This document shows positions 28,177-36,923 of a DNA stretch of 64,000 bases, piece by piece (within the stretch, counting starts at the first letter, position 1; each line of letters opens with the position of its first letter). The stretch spans positions 62,001-126,000 of the forward strand of contig JBAXKZ010000001.1 in the NCBI GenBank assembly GCA_037135095.1. Reading direction: 5' to 3'. Below the pieces are notes generated by a model. That model searched no databases, had not been told where the DNA came from, and saw nothing but the letters and a program-made list of their open reading frames with translations. Position numbers and translations under genes: made by a program. Source of the DNA: CAIMZW01 sp037135095 (GTDB taxonomy: Bacteria > Actinomycetota > Actinomycetes > Nanopelagicales > Nanopelagicaceae).

Positions 28177-29696
28177 GCGCTCTTTCCTTTTCCGACGCCA
28201 TCGACGACACCTGCCATTAGTAAACCAAGTTCTTCTCTGGAAACAGTGCTAGGGACGATTGCCAAAATTTCACCGCGATACATAACTGCAATCCGATCAG
28301 CTAACGCTAGAACTTCATCGAGTTCAGTACTAAACAAGAGCACGCCTCGACCAGCATCGCGTTCGGCCAGAATTCGCTCGTGGACAAATTCAATAGAACC
28401 TACATCCAATCCACGAGTTGGTTGCGAGGCAACTAATACTTGAACGGGGCGTGAGAGTTCTCGGGCAAGCACTACCTTTTGTTTATTTCCACCTGAGAGC
28501 GAAGAGACTGGATCTGATACCGCTTGAATTCGAATATCGAATTCCGCGACCCGCTTCTGGGCTTCGCTGGCAACAACCCCAGGAAATAGTTGTACTCCCT
28601 TTGCGAAGGGAGGTAGATCGTGAAGATCCAAAATTAAGTTTTCCGAAATTGAAAATGAGCTGATGAGACCATCGAGTTCACGAGACTCGGGAACAAAGGC
28701 GATCCCTAGGTGAAGGGCTTGGCGGACAGTTTTGCCGATTAACTCCTCGCCGTTAATTGTGATCGATCCTTCTACATGTGCTTCAAGATTTACCATTGCT
28801 CTGGCAAGCTCGGACTGACCGTTACCTTGGACACCAGCAATGGCCACAACTTCACCGGCGTGAACTTCGAGCGTCACCTTCTTTACGATCGCGCGACCTG
28901 TTGGATCCTTGATCGTTAAATTCTTGATATCCAAGATCGTCGCCCCAATTGTGTGAGCACCCTTATCTGGATTTAGTTGAACTGGGCGACCGACCATCAA
29001 TGAAGCGAGTTCCTCTTGACTAGCTGAAGGTTCTGCGGTTCCTACCACTTTTCCGCGCCGGATGATGGTGATTCGATCGGCAGCAGCTTTAACTTCGCGA
29101 AGTTTGTGAGTAATAAAAATGATTGAAGTCCCGCGTTCCTTAAGGTTCTTCATAATATTTAATAACTCATCAGTCTCTTGTGGCGTGAGAACCGCTGTTG
29201 GCTCATCCAAAATCAAAACTTTTGCGTCATAGATCAACGCACGAATAATTTCAACGCGCTGTTGCACGCCGACGGGCAGGTCCTCAACGCGAGCATCGGG
29301 ATCAACTTCGAAGTTAAATTCATCGGAAACTCGTTTGATCGCTATCCGCGCATCTGCCAAATTTAGCAATCCGCCGAAACCGACCTTTTCGTGACCCAAT
29401 ACAATATTTTCAGCGACAGTAAATACTGGGACCAACATAAAGTGTTGGTGAACCATCCCAATCCCAGCGGCCAAAGCATCGCTGGGTTTGCGGATATTTT
29501 TCACAACGCCTTCAACCAAGATTTCGCCCGAATCAGCAGCAACTAAGCCGTAAACAATATTCATCAAAGTGGATTTCCCGGCGCCATTTTCACCCAAGAT
29601 GGCATGAATCTCGCCCGTTCCTACGGAGAGATCGATCGAATCATTTGCTACTAGTGCCCCAAAACTCTTGGTGATTCCGCGTAATTCAAGCGACAC
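28173..29696 (-). CDS. nucleoside ABC transporter ATPase with two nucleotide-binding domains
   Basis: A 507-residue tandem ABC protein (RbsA/NupO-like). Domain 1 (about 1-235) has Walker A GENGAGKST, a variant signature LPVGVQQRVEI and Walker B VLILDEPTA. Domain 2 (about 255-500) has a degenerate Walker A, GVQGNGQSEL, and a clear signature LSGGNKQKVVLAREL. Asymmetric domains are normal in this family. It follows bmpA but is separated from it by a strong terminator-like hairpin, which would make it less expressed than the binding protein. Confidence 0.9.
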   Translation of the reverse strand: MSLELRGITKSFGALVANDSIDLSVGTGEIHAILGENGAGKSTLMNIVYGLVAADSGEILVEGVVKNIRKPSDALAAGIGMVHQHFMLVPVFTVAENIVLGHEKVGFGGLLNLADARIAIKRVSDEFNFEVDPDARVEDLPVGVQQRVEIIRALIYDAKVLILDEPTAVLTPQETDELLNIMKNLKERGTSIIFITHKLREVKAAADRITIIRRGKVVGTAEPSASQEELASLMVGRPVQLNPDKGAHTIGATILDIKNLTIKDPTGRAIVKKVTLEVHAGEVVAIAGVQGNGQSELARAMVNLEAHVEGSITINGEELIGKTVRQALHLGIAFVPESRELDGLISSFSISENLILDLHDLPPFAKGVQLFPGVVASEAQKRVAEFDIRIQAVSDPVSSLSGGNKQKVVLARELSRPVQVLVASQPTRGLDVGSIEFVHERILAERDAGRGVLLFSTELDEVLALADRIAVMYRGEILAIVPSTVSREELGLLMAGVVDGVGKGKSA

Positions 29697-29764
29697 GATT
29701 TCCTCTCCAAATTTAGCTGATGGTGCAGTTCAACGCTATTCGTATCCTAAACCTAAAACTACAT

Positions 29765-29800
29765 AAAAAAACTGAGGGAACTCGTTAGAGTCCCCTCAGT
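29765..29800 (-). terminator. rho-independent terminator between bmpA and its ATPase gene
   Basis: On the minus strand a 13-base stem (ACTGAGGGGACTC / GAGTTCCCTCAGT, one G-U pair) with a TAAC loop is followed by seven T residues. It lies after the binding-protein gene and before the ATPase of the same importer, so partial read-through is likely. Confidence 0.85.
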
Positions 29801-29822
29801 TCTTGGCGTGCGAACTACAGAA

Positions 29823-30887
29823 TTACTTTGTTACGTCAACTGTTCCAGCGATAATTGCAGTGCCAAGAGCGCGAACTTCGCGCTGTAGAACTGCGTTTAC
29901 CTTGGATGCTAATGAGTGGTAGCCAGAAAGTCCGGTTCCCTTGTTAGCCAATGTTCCAACATAAGTTGTGCTTGTGAACTTCTTCTTTGCTGTGTCTGTG
30001 ATTACTGTAGTTACAGAAACTCCGACACCCTTAAGAACGGAAGTCAAAAGAACTGACTTGTATTGTGGAACTTGTACGAAGCCATCTGAGTCAACCCAGA
30101 TAACAACAGACTTATGTGAAGCCATTGAGTTGTTAGCAGTTGCGCCACCGAGTCCACCAGCTACTGGGAAGATTACATCTGCACCTTGTTGTTCGAAGTT
30201 CTTTGAGATCTGAAGTGCTTTTGCCTGATCAGAGAAGCCGCCGACGAAAGTTCCATCTGCCTTGACGGTATCCCAACCATAAACAACAACCTTCTTGCTC
30301 TTGAGCTTGTTGTAGTAAGCAACGCCCTTTGCAAAACCATCCATGTAGATGGTGACTGGTGGGATGTTTAATCCGCCATAAGTTGCAACTTTGCCGGTCT
30401 TAGAGAAACCAGCGGCAAGGTAGCCAGCTTGGAAAGCAGATTGGTTAGTACCGAAGGTCAAGCCCTTTAGGTTAGGAATTACAGTACCTGGGTACTGATC
30501 GCCCTTTGCGCCATGGTCCATACCGTCTTGATCGACGATTGCGAACTTGGTACCTGGGTTAGCCTTTGCAGCATCAACAATTGCGCCGTTGATCAAGAAT
30601 CCAACGCCGACAATGATTGTGCACTTAGCATCTACTAGCTTCTTAATATTTGGTGCGTAGTCAGCATCGCTGGTTGCAGCAAGATAAGAAACATCTGCAA
30701 CGCTCTTTGCTGCTTGTGCGCCGGCCCATGCTGAAGCGTTAAATGACTTGTCGTCAACGCCGCCAGTATCGAGAGCTAAACAAGCCTTGATCTTGGTTGT
30801 GGCCGCAAAAGTTGCTGGTGCTACGGCGACAGCTGACACCATAGAGAACGCGGCAACGAACGTTATTACTTTAAATGACTTCTTCAA
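29823..30887 (-). CDS. bmpA: BmpA-family nucleoside-binding protein
   Basis: Extracytoplasmic binding component for the nucleoside importer; 354 residues. A Sec signal peptide (about 1-28, ending ATFA) has no lipobox Cys. The mature domain shows the PnrA/BmpA features DTGGVDDKSFN, an ADYAPNI-type loop and VWVDSDG. The TTG start has a strong GGGAGGAAT upstream, and the codon choice and terminator suggest high expression. In BmpA proteins this fold binds purine or other nucleosides. Confidence 0.88.
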   Translation of the reverse strand: MKKSFKVITFVAAFSMVSAVAVAPATFAATTKIKACLALDTGGVDDKSFNASAWAGAQAAKSVADVSYLAATSDADYAPNIKKLVDAKCTIIVGVGFLINGAIVDAAKANPGTKFAIVDQDGMDHGAKGDQYPGTVIPNLKGLTFGTNQSAFQAGYLAAGFSKTGKVATYGGLNIPPVTIYMDGFAKGVAYYNKLKSKKVVVYGWDTVKADGTFVGGFSDQAKALQISKNFEQQGADVIFPVAGGLGGATANNSMASHKSVVIWVDSDGFVQVPQYKSVLLTSVLKGVGVSVTTVITDTAKKKFTSTTYVGTLANKGTGLSGYHSLASKVNAVLQREVRALGTAIIAGTVDVTK

Positions 30888-31059
30888 GATTCCTCCCGAG
30901 GGTCCCCACTAAGTTATGGGGGTTGTGTAGGGCTACTTTATAGCCAATTGCGCGCTATTTTCCGCCACCTTCACTTTTAATTCAGGCAATTTTCGCCACA
31001 TGAGAAGCTCCTGAGTAAAGTCTCAACCTAGGCTCGAATGTTCCATCAAATCGTAATAA

Positions 31060-32097
31060 TTACCGAAGGATTTGTAACTTTTCCGAAATAATTGCTGCCT
31101 TTGCCGCGGTAATTTTAACTCTCGCCAATTTTGTCGCGGGGCTATTTGAAATATCGATCGCACCATCAGCGATTGAAAAGCGATGACCATAAACGCCTTT
31201 TACCTCATCGAGAATATCCGAAAGCGTTAGGTCATCTAGAGCAGTACGAATCAAGGTAAGAATTGCTAAATCGACGCGGTTGTTAACAGTTGCTAACAGA
31301 ATCTTCTTGGCCGCGGCCGAAGCCAGAAAGTATTGCTCCGGAGCTTGTCCAATTAAGGCGATCTTATTTTTGCCAGAATTCACTTTTGTGATGGCGCTTA
31401 TAACTTCGCCCGATGAGCCCCAAAGCGAAAAGATGATATCTACGCCAGCGGCTTTAAGTGCCGTCACATCTAAAGTTGGTGTGCCCTTGGGAATTCGAAT
31501 AATTGCCTTCGCGCTCGCTTTCCCATATTTCGCCCCGGCGGCGAAATCTCTGGCCAGGATTGGATAATTCGAATCCTGCGGGTCGGCAATAAAACCGACC
31601 TTGCCGGTTTTTGAGGTTATTGCAGCCAAAATTCCAGCCAAAAAAGCGCCCGCATTATGGTCAAAGACCACTGAAGTTACATTGACCATACCTACGGATT
31701 GGTCATTGATAATTGCAAATTGGGTGTTGGGATATTCCTGACCGACAACTTGTAGCGCCGGCGAAAATGAGGACCCGACGGCGATAATTAAGTTATAGCC
31801 AGCCTTTGCCAAAAACCGAAGTCGGGTCTCGCGGTCACTTTCCGAACCATCGGTAACCATCTCCCGAAAATCAAGAGCAGAAAATTTAAAACTCTTTTTA
31901 GCGGTATCCACTCCTAAAGCCGCGGCATCGTTGATCGCACCATCACCTCGACCGCCGATGTCATAAATGATGGCGAATTTCTTGGTTATTGCAGCTTGAG
32001 CGGGGTTAACCTGGGAGAGCGAAAAAAGTGCGAGAACGGTCAGAAGCGCAAGGCGCTTTACTGACCTAGCCTTTAGGGACAAGTCCGATTGATTCAT
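31060..32097 (-). CDS. second BmpA-family binding protein
   Basis: A 345-residue BmpA-type protein: a basic region, signal peptide ending NPAQA, then IYDIGGRGDGAINDAA, corresponding to the DTGGVDDKSFN loop of the neighbouring bmpA but with the Lys-Ser-Phe replaced. It also lacks a lipobox. It overlaps the 3' end of trpS by 32 bases when ATG at 32097 is used; TTG at 32082 is an alternative. It lies upstream of bmpA on the same strand and may offer the importer a second ligand range, which is inference. Confidence 0.8.
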   Translation of the reverse strand: MNQSDLSLKARSVKRLALLTVLALFSLSQVNPAQAAITKKFAIIYDIGGRGDGAINDAAALGVDTAKKSFKFSALDFREMVTDGSESDRETRLRFLAKAGYNLIIAVGSSFSPALQVVGQEYPNTQFAIINDQSVGMVNVTSVVFDHNAGAFLAGILAAITSKTGKVGFIADPQDSNYPILARDFAAGAKYGKASAKAIIRIPKGTPTLDVTALKAAGVDIIFSLWGSSGEVISAITKVNSGKNKIALIGQAPEQYFLASAAAKKILLATVNNRVDLAILTLIRTALDDLTLSDILDEVKGVYGHRFSIADGAIDISNSPATKLARVKITAAKAAIISEKLQILR

Positions 32098-33076
32098 AAG
32101 TCTTTGCCAAGGTCGAACCCGCCACCGAAGCCGCTTTTTCAGCGCCACTCTTTAGGATCCGCTGCAAATGGCTTGGGTCGGTTAGTAATTCTTGGGTACG
32201 TTCTCGGACTGGGCGAAGATACTCAATAACCACTTCGGCAACGGCGGCCTTGAAGTCGCCATAACCTTTTCCGGCAAACTCATTTTCCAAGTCAGCGATA
32301 CTTGATCCCGAGAGTGAACTATGAATGGTTAGCAAGTTGGAGATTCCAGCTTTGTTTCTTTCGTCAAATTTAACTTCGCGCTCTGTGTCCGTAACAGCAG
32401 ACTTAATCTTCTTCAAGTTAACTTCGGGAGCATCCAATAAATCAATTACGCCACCAAGTGAAGCTGTTGATTTACTCATTTTAGAAGTTGGATCCTGAAG
32501 ATCATAAATTTTTGCGCCGGCTTTCATAATGAAAGGTTCAGGTACCACAAAAGTCTGGCCGTATTTGCTATTGAAACGTTGTGCTAGATCTCTGGTCAAT
32601 TCCACATGCTGGCGCTGATCTTCGCCTACTGGCACATAATTTGATTGGTACAACAAAATGTCGGCCGCCATCAACATCGGATAAGTGAAGAGACCTACAA
32701 CAGTCCGATCCGTACCGGATTTCTGTGACTTATCTTTGAATTGCGTCATGCGACTGGCTTCACCAAAACCGGTCATACATTCCATCACCCAAGCTAATTG
32801 ATTATGAGCAGCAACGTGCGACTGAATAAAAAGAGTGCAAGTTTCCGGATCTAACCCCAAAGCTAATAACTGTGCGATTGAGGAGAGGGTACGAGTTCTT
32901 AGCTCAGCGGGGTCGGGGTCAACTGTCAAAGAATGAAGATCAACCACGCAGTAAAAGGCGTCGTGTTCATCTTGCATCGAGACCCAATTTTTTACCGCGC
33001 CTAGGTAATTTCCCAGGTGAAAGGAGCCCGCCGTTGGCTGAATTCCCGAAAGGACGCGCTTACGAATTGGAGTCAT
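32066..33076 (-). CDS. trpS: tryptophanyl-tRNA synthetase
   Basis: Class I synthetase charging tRNA-Trp; 336 residues. The HIGH-like motif is SGIQPTAGSFHLGNYLG near the N terminus and the KMSKS motif is SKMSKS (about 200). ATG at 33076 is chosen because GGAAAG lies 9 bases upstream; ATG at 33085 is possible. It starts within the end of the CBS-protein gene and ends within the second binding-protein gene. Confidence 0.94.
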   Translation of the reverse strand: MTPIRKRVLSGIQPTAGSFHLGNYLGAVKNWVSMQDEHDAFYCVVDLHSLTVDPDPAELRTRTLSSIAQLLALGLDPETCTLFIQSHVAAHNQLAWVMECMTGFGEASRMTQFKDKSQKSGTDRTVVGLFTYPMLMAADILLYQSNYVPVGEDQRQHVELTRDLAQRFNSKYGQTFVVPEPFIMKAGAKIYDLQDPTSKMSKSTASLGGVIDLLDAPEVNLKKIKSAVTDTEREVKFDERNKAGISNLLTIHSSLSGSSIADLENEFAGKGYGDFKAAVAEVVIEYLRPVRERTQELLTDPSHLQRILKSGAEKAASVAGSTLAKTYESIGLVPKG

Positions 33077-34388
33077 GGTCGCCATCTTTCCATACTGGGG
33101 CCGCATCTCGAGAGATCAGTACCTGACCAGCACGCTTACCTTCTAACGTCAAAACTTTTAGATGTAAGCCATCTACTAGCAAGGTGTCATTTTCCTTTGG
33201 CAATCTTCCCAAGGCATGCATTACATAACCACCTACAGTTTCATAAGGGCCTTCTGGTAATTTCATTCCGGTTTCATCAAAAAGATCTTCAAGTGAGATT
33301 AGGGCGTCAACTTCGAAATCATCGGAGCCAAGCTGCGGGGTCACCTCATCAACTTCAATGTCATATTCATCCTGGATATCGCCAATCAAGGTCTCAACTA
33401 AATCTTCGAGTGTGACTATGCCATCGGTTCCGCCATACTCATCTAATACAATCGCAATGTGGTGTCGCTTAGCCCGCATTTCAGTTAGGGCTGGCAGAAC
33501 ACCTTTTGTTCCTGGCAAGAATAGAACTGGGCGAATGAAATCCATTACTACCGCAGTGGGTGACGGCGCGTTTACCTGACTATTTAAGAGATCCCGAACA
33601 TGGATGAAGCCGATAACTTCATCGCTACTGCCCCGAACCACTGGATAGCGGGAGTGAGATTTTTCAACCGCGCTTTTGATCGCTTCACCGATGGGCAAGC
33701 TGGCATCAAAAAAGTCCACTTCGGTGCGAGGCACCATAATTTCATGAAGCGCCATCTCGCTGGCATTGAATACTTCTTCGACAATGTCGCGCTCTTCTGC
33801 GGTTAGAGCTGCGTGGCCGGTCACTAAATCAACGAGTTCAGCTTCAGAGATTTCGCTGCGCCGCTCCATGGAATTGAGGCCAAAGATTTTGACAACGGTG
33901 TCGGTAGATTTCGATAGCAACCAGATGGCCGGGCGGAAAATCTTGGCAATTCGGTCGATGGTTGGTGCGCTAGCCAAGGCAATCTCTTCGGTACGAATTA
34001 GCGCCAGCCGCTTCGGAACTAACTCCCCAAAAACCAAGGAAAAGTAGGCGATGACTCCGGTAAGACCTATTAGTGACAGGGTCGTACTCAGGCCGTGAGA
34101 GAGGCCTAAATCTTCCAGGCGCGGAATTACATACTTGCCTAGTCGCTCCGAGCCCAACGCGGCGGAGAGGAAACCACAAAAGGTAACACCTACCTGCGCA
34201 GCGGCCAGGAAGCGATTTGGATTTTTGGCCAAGAGCGCCACGCGAGCGCCACGGTGGCCCCGACCTTCGAGCTGGCGAACCTGAGAATCCCGAAGTGAGA
34301 TCAGGGCGATCTCGGCCGCCACGAAGAGCCCGGCCAGGACGATAAAGAAGAAGACCAGGGCACAATCGCGAAGGACGCTGATCAGCAT
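33060..34388 (-). CDS. CNNM/CorC-type membrane protein with CBS domains
   Basis: A 442-residue protein with an N-terminal DUF21 membrane domain (about 1-190, three to four segments), a pair of CBS domains (about 210-335) and a C-terminal CorC_HlyC domain (about 350-430). Family members (often labelled hemolysins) act in magnesium/cobalt efflux or sodium-magnesium exchange; toxin activity is not expected. Conserved MVPRTEV and DEYGGTDGIVTLEDLVE are visible. It is the first gene of the run with trpS and the second binding protein. Confidence 0.88.
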   Translation of the reverse strand: MLISVLRDCALVFFFIVLAGLFVAAEIALISLRDSQVRQLEGRGHRGARVALLAKNPNRFLAAAQVGVTFCGFLSAALGSERLGKYVIPRLEDLGLSHGLSTTLSLIGLTGVIAYFSLVFGELVPKRLALIRTEEIALASAPTIDRIAKIFRPAIWLLSKSTDTVVKIFGLNSMERRSEISEAELVDLVTGHAALTAEERDIVEEVFNASEMALHEIMVPRTEVDFFDASLPIGEAIKSAVEKSHSRYPVVRGSSDEVIGFIHVRDLLNSQVNAPSPTAVVMDFIRPVLFLPGTKGVLPALTEMRAKRHHIAIVLDEYGGTDGIVTLEDLVETLIGDIQDEYDIEVDEVTPQLGSDDFEVDALISLEDLFDETGMKLPEGPYETVGGYVMHALGRLPKENDTLLVDGLHLKVLTLEGKRAGQVLISRDAAPVWKDGDHDSNS

Positions 34389-34531
34389 GGTTTAAGGGTA
34401 TCGGTACCCGAGGCGTACTTCCGTTCTGGGCACTTTCTGCTCTAATCTTGCCCTGCACTCATCAGAGTGAGTTTTACCTTCATCCAACGGATCGTCGGGC
34501 ACGTACCTGCCCGGAGAAGGAGTCATTTCAC

Positions 34532-35617
34532 ATGGCCTCAGTCGTATTTGATCAAGCATCCCGAATCTATCCCGGCACTACTAAGCCCGCGGTGGATAAA
34601 TTAGATCTCGTCGTAAATGATGGCGAGTTTCTTGTCTTAGTTGGTCCATCAGGTTGCGGTAAGTCCACCTCCCTCCGTATGTTGGCTGGTTTGGAAGAGA
34701 TCGACACTGGCGCAATCCGAATTGGCGATCGCGATGTTACAAACGTGGCACCAAAAGATCGCGACATCGCAATGGTCTTCCAGTCTTACGCTCTTTATCC
34801 CCACATGTCCGTCGCTGAAAACATGGGCTTCGCTCTGAAGATCGCCGGCGTTGCAAAGGAAGAGCGCGATCGTCGCGTATTAGAAGCGGCAAAACTTTTG
34901 GACTTAGAGCCATACCTTGAGCGAAAGCCAAAGGCGCTATCAGGTGGTCAACGTCAGCGTGTAGCTATGGGACGCGCAATTGTTCGCGAGCCTCAGGTCT
35001 TCTTGATGGATGAGCCACTATCAAACTTAGATGCAAAACTCCGCGTTGCAACTCGTACTCAGATCGCGGCCTTACAGCGTCGCCTTGGAATCACAACGGT
35101 TTATGTAACTCACGACCAGGTTGAAGCTATGACCATGGGCGATCGCGTTGCGGTTCTCAAAGATGGTTTGCTACAACAAGTCGATACCCCACGTAATTTG
35201 TACGACCACCCAAATAACGCTTTCGTTGCTGGATTCATTGGCTCCCCTGCCATGAACTTGCTAAACGCTCCAGTTTCAGGTGGCAAGGCAATGCTCGGCG
35301 ACTTCGCACTGGATGTTCCATCAGGAACCGGTCCAACCGTCACTGTTGGTATCCGACCTGAAGGCTTCACTCCAGCAACTTCTGGTTTCCACGTCTTGGT
35401 TGAAGTTGTTGAAGAGCTCGGCGCCGATGCCTTCGTTTATGGCAAGCCGGTCGATACCAACGTTAAATTCGCACAAGCTGGCGATGAGGGCGCACAAGTA
35501 ATCGTTCGCTGGGATCCAAAGAATCCACCAAAGCCAGGTTCAACTGTGACTGTTGGAGCCATTCCTACAGCCATTCACTTGTTCGATGCTGAGACTGGCC
35601 TTCGAATTTCAAAGTAA
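34532..35617 (+). CDS. sugar-importer ABC ATPase (MsiK/UgpC type), orphan
   Basis: A 361-residue ATPase with Walker A GPSGCGKST, Q-loop FQSYALYPH, signature LSGGQRQRVAMGRA, Walker B FLMDEPLSNLD and a C-terminal MalK-like TOBE regulatory region (about 240-361). Proteins of this type energise several carbohydrate importers, and no permease or binding protein is adjacent, which fits a shared ATPase. The ATG at 34532 has AGAAGGAG upstream; the longer frame is not needed. A strong bidirectional terminator follows. Confidence 0.88.
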   Translation: MASVVFDQASRIYPGTTKPAVDKLDLVVNDGEFLVLVGPSGCGKSTSLRMLAGLEEIDTGAIRIGDRDVTNVAPKDRDIAMVFQSYALYPHMSVAENMGFALKIAGVAKEERDRRVLEAAKLLDLEPYLERKPKALSGGQRQRVAMGRAIVREPQVFLMDEPLSNLDAKLRVATRTQIAALQRRLGITTVYVTHDQVEAMTMGDRVAVLKDGLLQQVDTPRNLYDHPNNAFVAGFIGSPAMNLLNAPVSGGKAMLGDFALDVPSGTGPTVTVGIRPEGFTPATSGFHVLVEVVEELGADAFVYGKPVDTNVKFAQAGDEGAQVIVRWDPKNPPKPGSTVTVGAIPTAIHLFDAETGLRISK

Positions 35618-35628
35618 TTATGTAACTA

Positions 35629-35661
35629 AAAAAGCCCCGGCCATTGGTCGGGGCTTTTTTT
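35629..35661. terminator. bidirectional rho-independent terminator
   Basis: A-run, 10-base stem AGCCCCGGCC / GGTCGGGGCT (one G-U pair) and ATT loop, followed by a T-run. Both strands have the needed T tail, so it can end the ATPase message and the icd message, which converge here. Confidence 0.9.
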
Positions 35662-35670
35662 AATTATTAG

Positions 35671-36885
35671 TTAAGCCATTGCCACTTTCAGATTCTCATC
35701 GATCGAAGCTAAGAAATCTTGAGTGGTCTGCCAAGGTGCATCTGGAGAAATGAGGATGGCAAGATCCTTTGTCATCTTTCCGGATTCAACGGTCTCGATA
35801 CAAATACGCTCAAGAGTGGCTGCGAATTTCGCGAGCTCTGGATTGTTATCCAACTTCGCGCGATGCGAGAGCCCTTGGGTCCAAGCAAAAATAGAAGCGA
35901 TTGGGTTGGTAGATGTTGGCTTTCCTTGTTGATGCATTCGGTAGTGACGAGTCACGGTTCCGTGAGCCGCTTCGGCTTCAACAGTACGACCATCTGGACT
36001 CATCAATACGCTGGTCATTAAACCAAGTGAGCCATAACCCTGTGCAACGGTGTCTGATTGAACGTCGCCGTCGTAGTTCTTGCAGGCCCAAACGTAACCT
36101 CCTGGCCAGCGTAGAGCAGTGGCAACCATGTCATCGATTAAACGATGTTCGTACTCAATGCCGGCGGCTTGGAACTTATCTTTGAACTCCGCATCGAATA
36201 CTTCAGCAAAGAGGTCTTTGAATCGGCCATCGTAAGCTTTCAGAATAGTATTCTTGGTTGAAAGATAAACTGGGTAGTTTCGGTTGAGACCATAGTTCAT
36301 CGATGCGCGAGCGAAGTCGCGGATTGATTCATCGAGGTTGTACATACCCATTGCGACGCCAGAGCCCGGGAAATCAAAGACATTGAATTCCATCGGAGCC
36401 GAACCATCTGTTGGTGTGAAGGTCATGGTTAGTTTTCCGGCTGAAGGTACGCGGAAATCCGTAGCCTTGTATTGATCGCCAAAAGCGTGACGACCAATAA
36501 CGATCGGCTTAGTCCAATGTGGAACTAGGCGTGGCACATTGCTGATGATGATTGGCTCACGAAAAATAACGCCACCCAAGATATTGCGAACTGTTCCGTT
36601 CGGGGACTTCCACATCTGCTTTAAACCGAACTCTTCTACTCGAGCTTCATCCGGGGTGATCGTTGCGCACTTTACGCCGACGCCATGTTTTTGGATGGCA
36701 TAAGCGGAATCGATCGTTACTTGATCGTTAGTGGCATCACGATGCTCAATTCCGAGATCGTAATATTCAAGATTCACATCCAAATAAGGAAGAATTAGTT
36801 GGTCCTTGATGAATTGCCAGATAATTCTGGTCATCTCATCGCCATCTAGTTCGACGACTGTTCCCGTTACCTTGATCTTTGACAT
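35671..36885 (-). CDS. icd: NADP-dependent isocitrate dehydrogenase (homodimeric, eukaryote-like type)
   Basis: Oxidatively decarboxylates isocitrate to 2-oxoglutarate; 404 residues, matching the homodimeric class (as Rv3339c). Conserved VVELDGDEMTRIIW, the substrate loop KSPNGTVRNILGG, RHAFGDQY and the cofactor region EAAHGTVTRHYR are visible. The start has AGAAGGAC upstream. It follows mdh on the same strand, 38 bases downstream, giving a TCA-cycle pair. Confidence 0.95.
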   Translation of the reverse strand: MSKIKVTGTVVELDGDEMTRIIWQFIKDQLILPYLDVNLEYYDLGIEHRDATNDQVTIDSAYAIQKHGVGVKCATITPDEARVEEFGLKQMWKSPNGTVRNILGGVIFREPIIISNVPRLVPHWTKPIVIGRHAFGDQYKATDFRVPSAGKLTMTFTPTDGSAPMEFNVFDFPGSGVAMGMYNLDESIRDFARASMNYGLNRNYPVYLSTKNTILKAYDGRFKDLFAEVFDAEFKDKFQAAGIEYEHRLIDDMVATALRWPGGYVWACKNYDGDVQSDTVAQGYGSLGLMTSVLMSPDGRTVEAEAAHGTVTRHYRMHQQGKPTSTNPIASIFAWTQGLSHRAKLDNNPELAKFAATLERICIETVESGKMTKDLAILISPDAPWQTTQDFLASIDENLKVAMA

Positions 36886-36923
36886 TTCTCGTCCTTCTTA
36901 TCCGGGTTAGTGGTTCCTATAAA

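Noticed and set aside
30888..31059. Purine riboswitch or other structured RNA before bmpA
   Set aside because: A short hairpin and a good Shine-Dalgarno are present, but no conserved aptamer bases were recognised.
34390..34531. Promoter or attenuator in the spacer before the sugar ATPase gene
   Set aside because: Several short inverted repeats are present (GGGTA/TACCC, CACTC/GAGTG, GGGCA/TGCCC) but none has clear promoter or terminator form.
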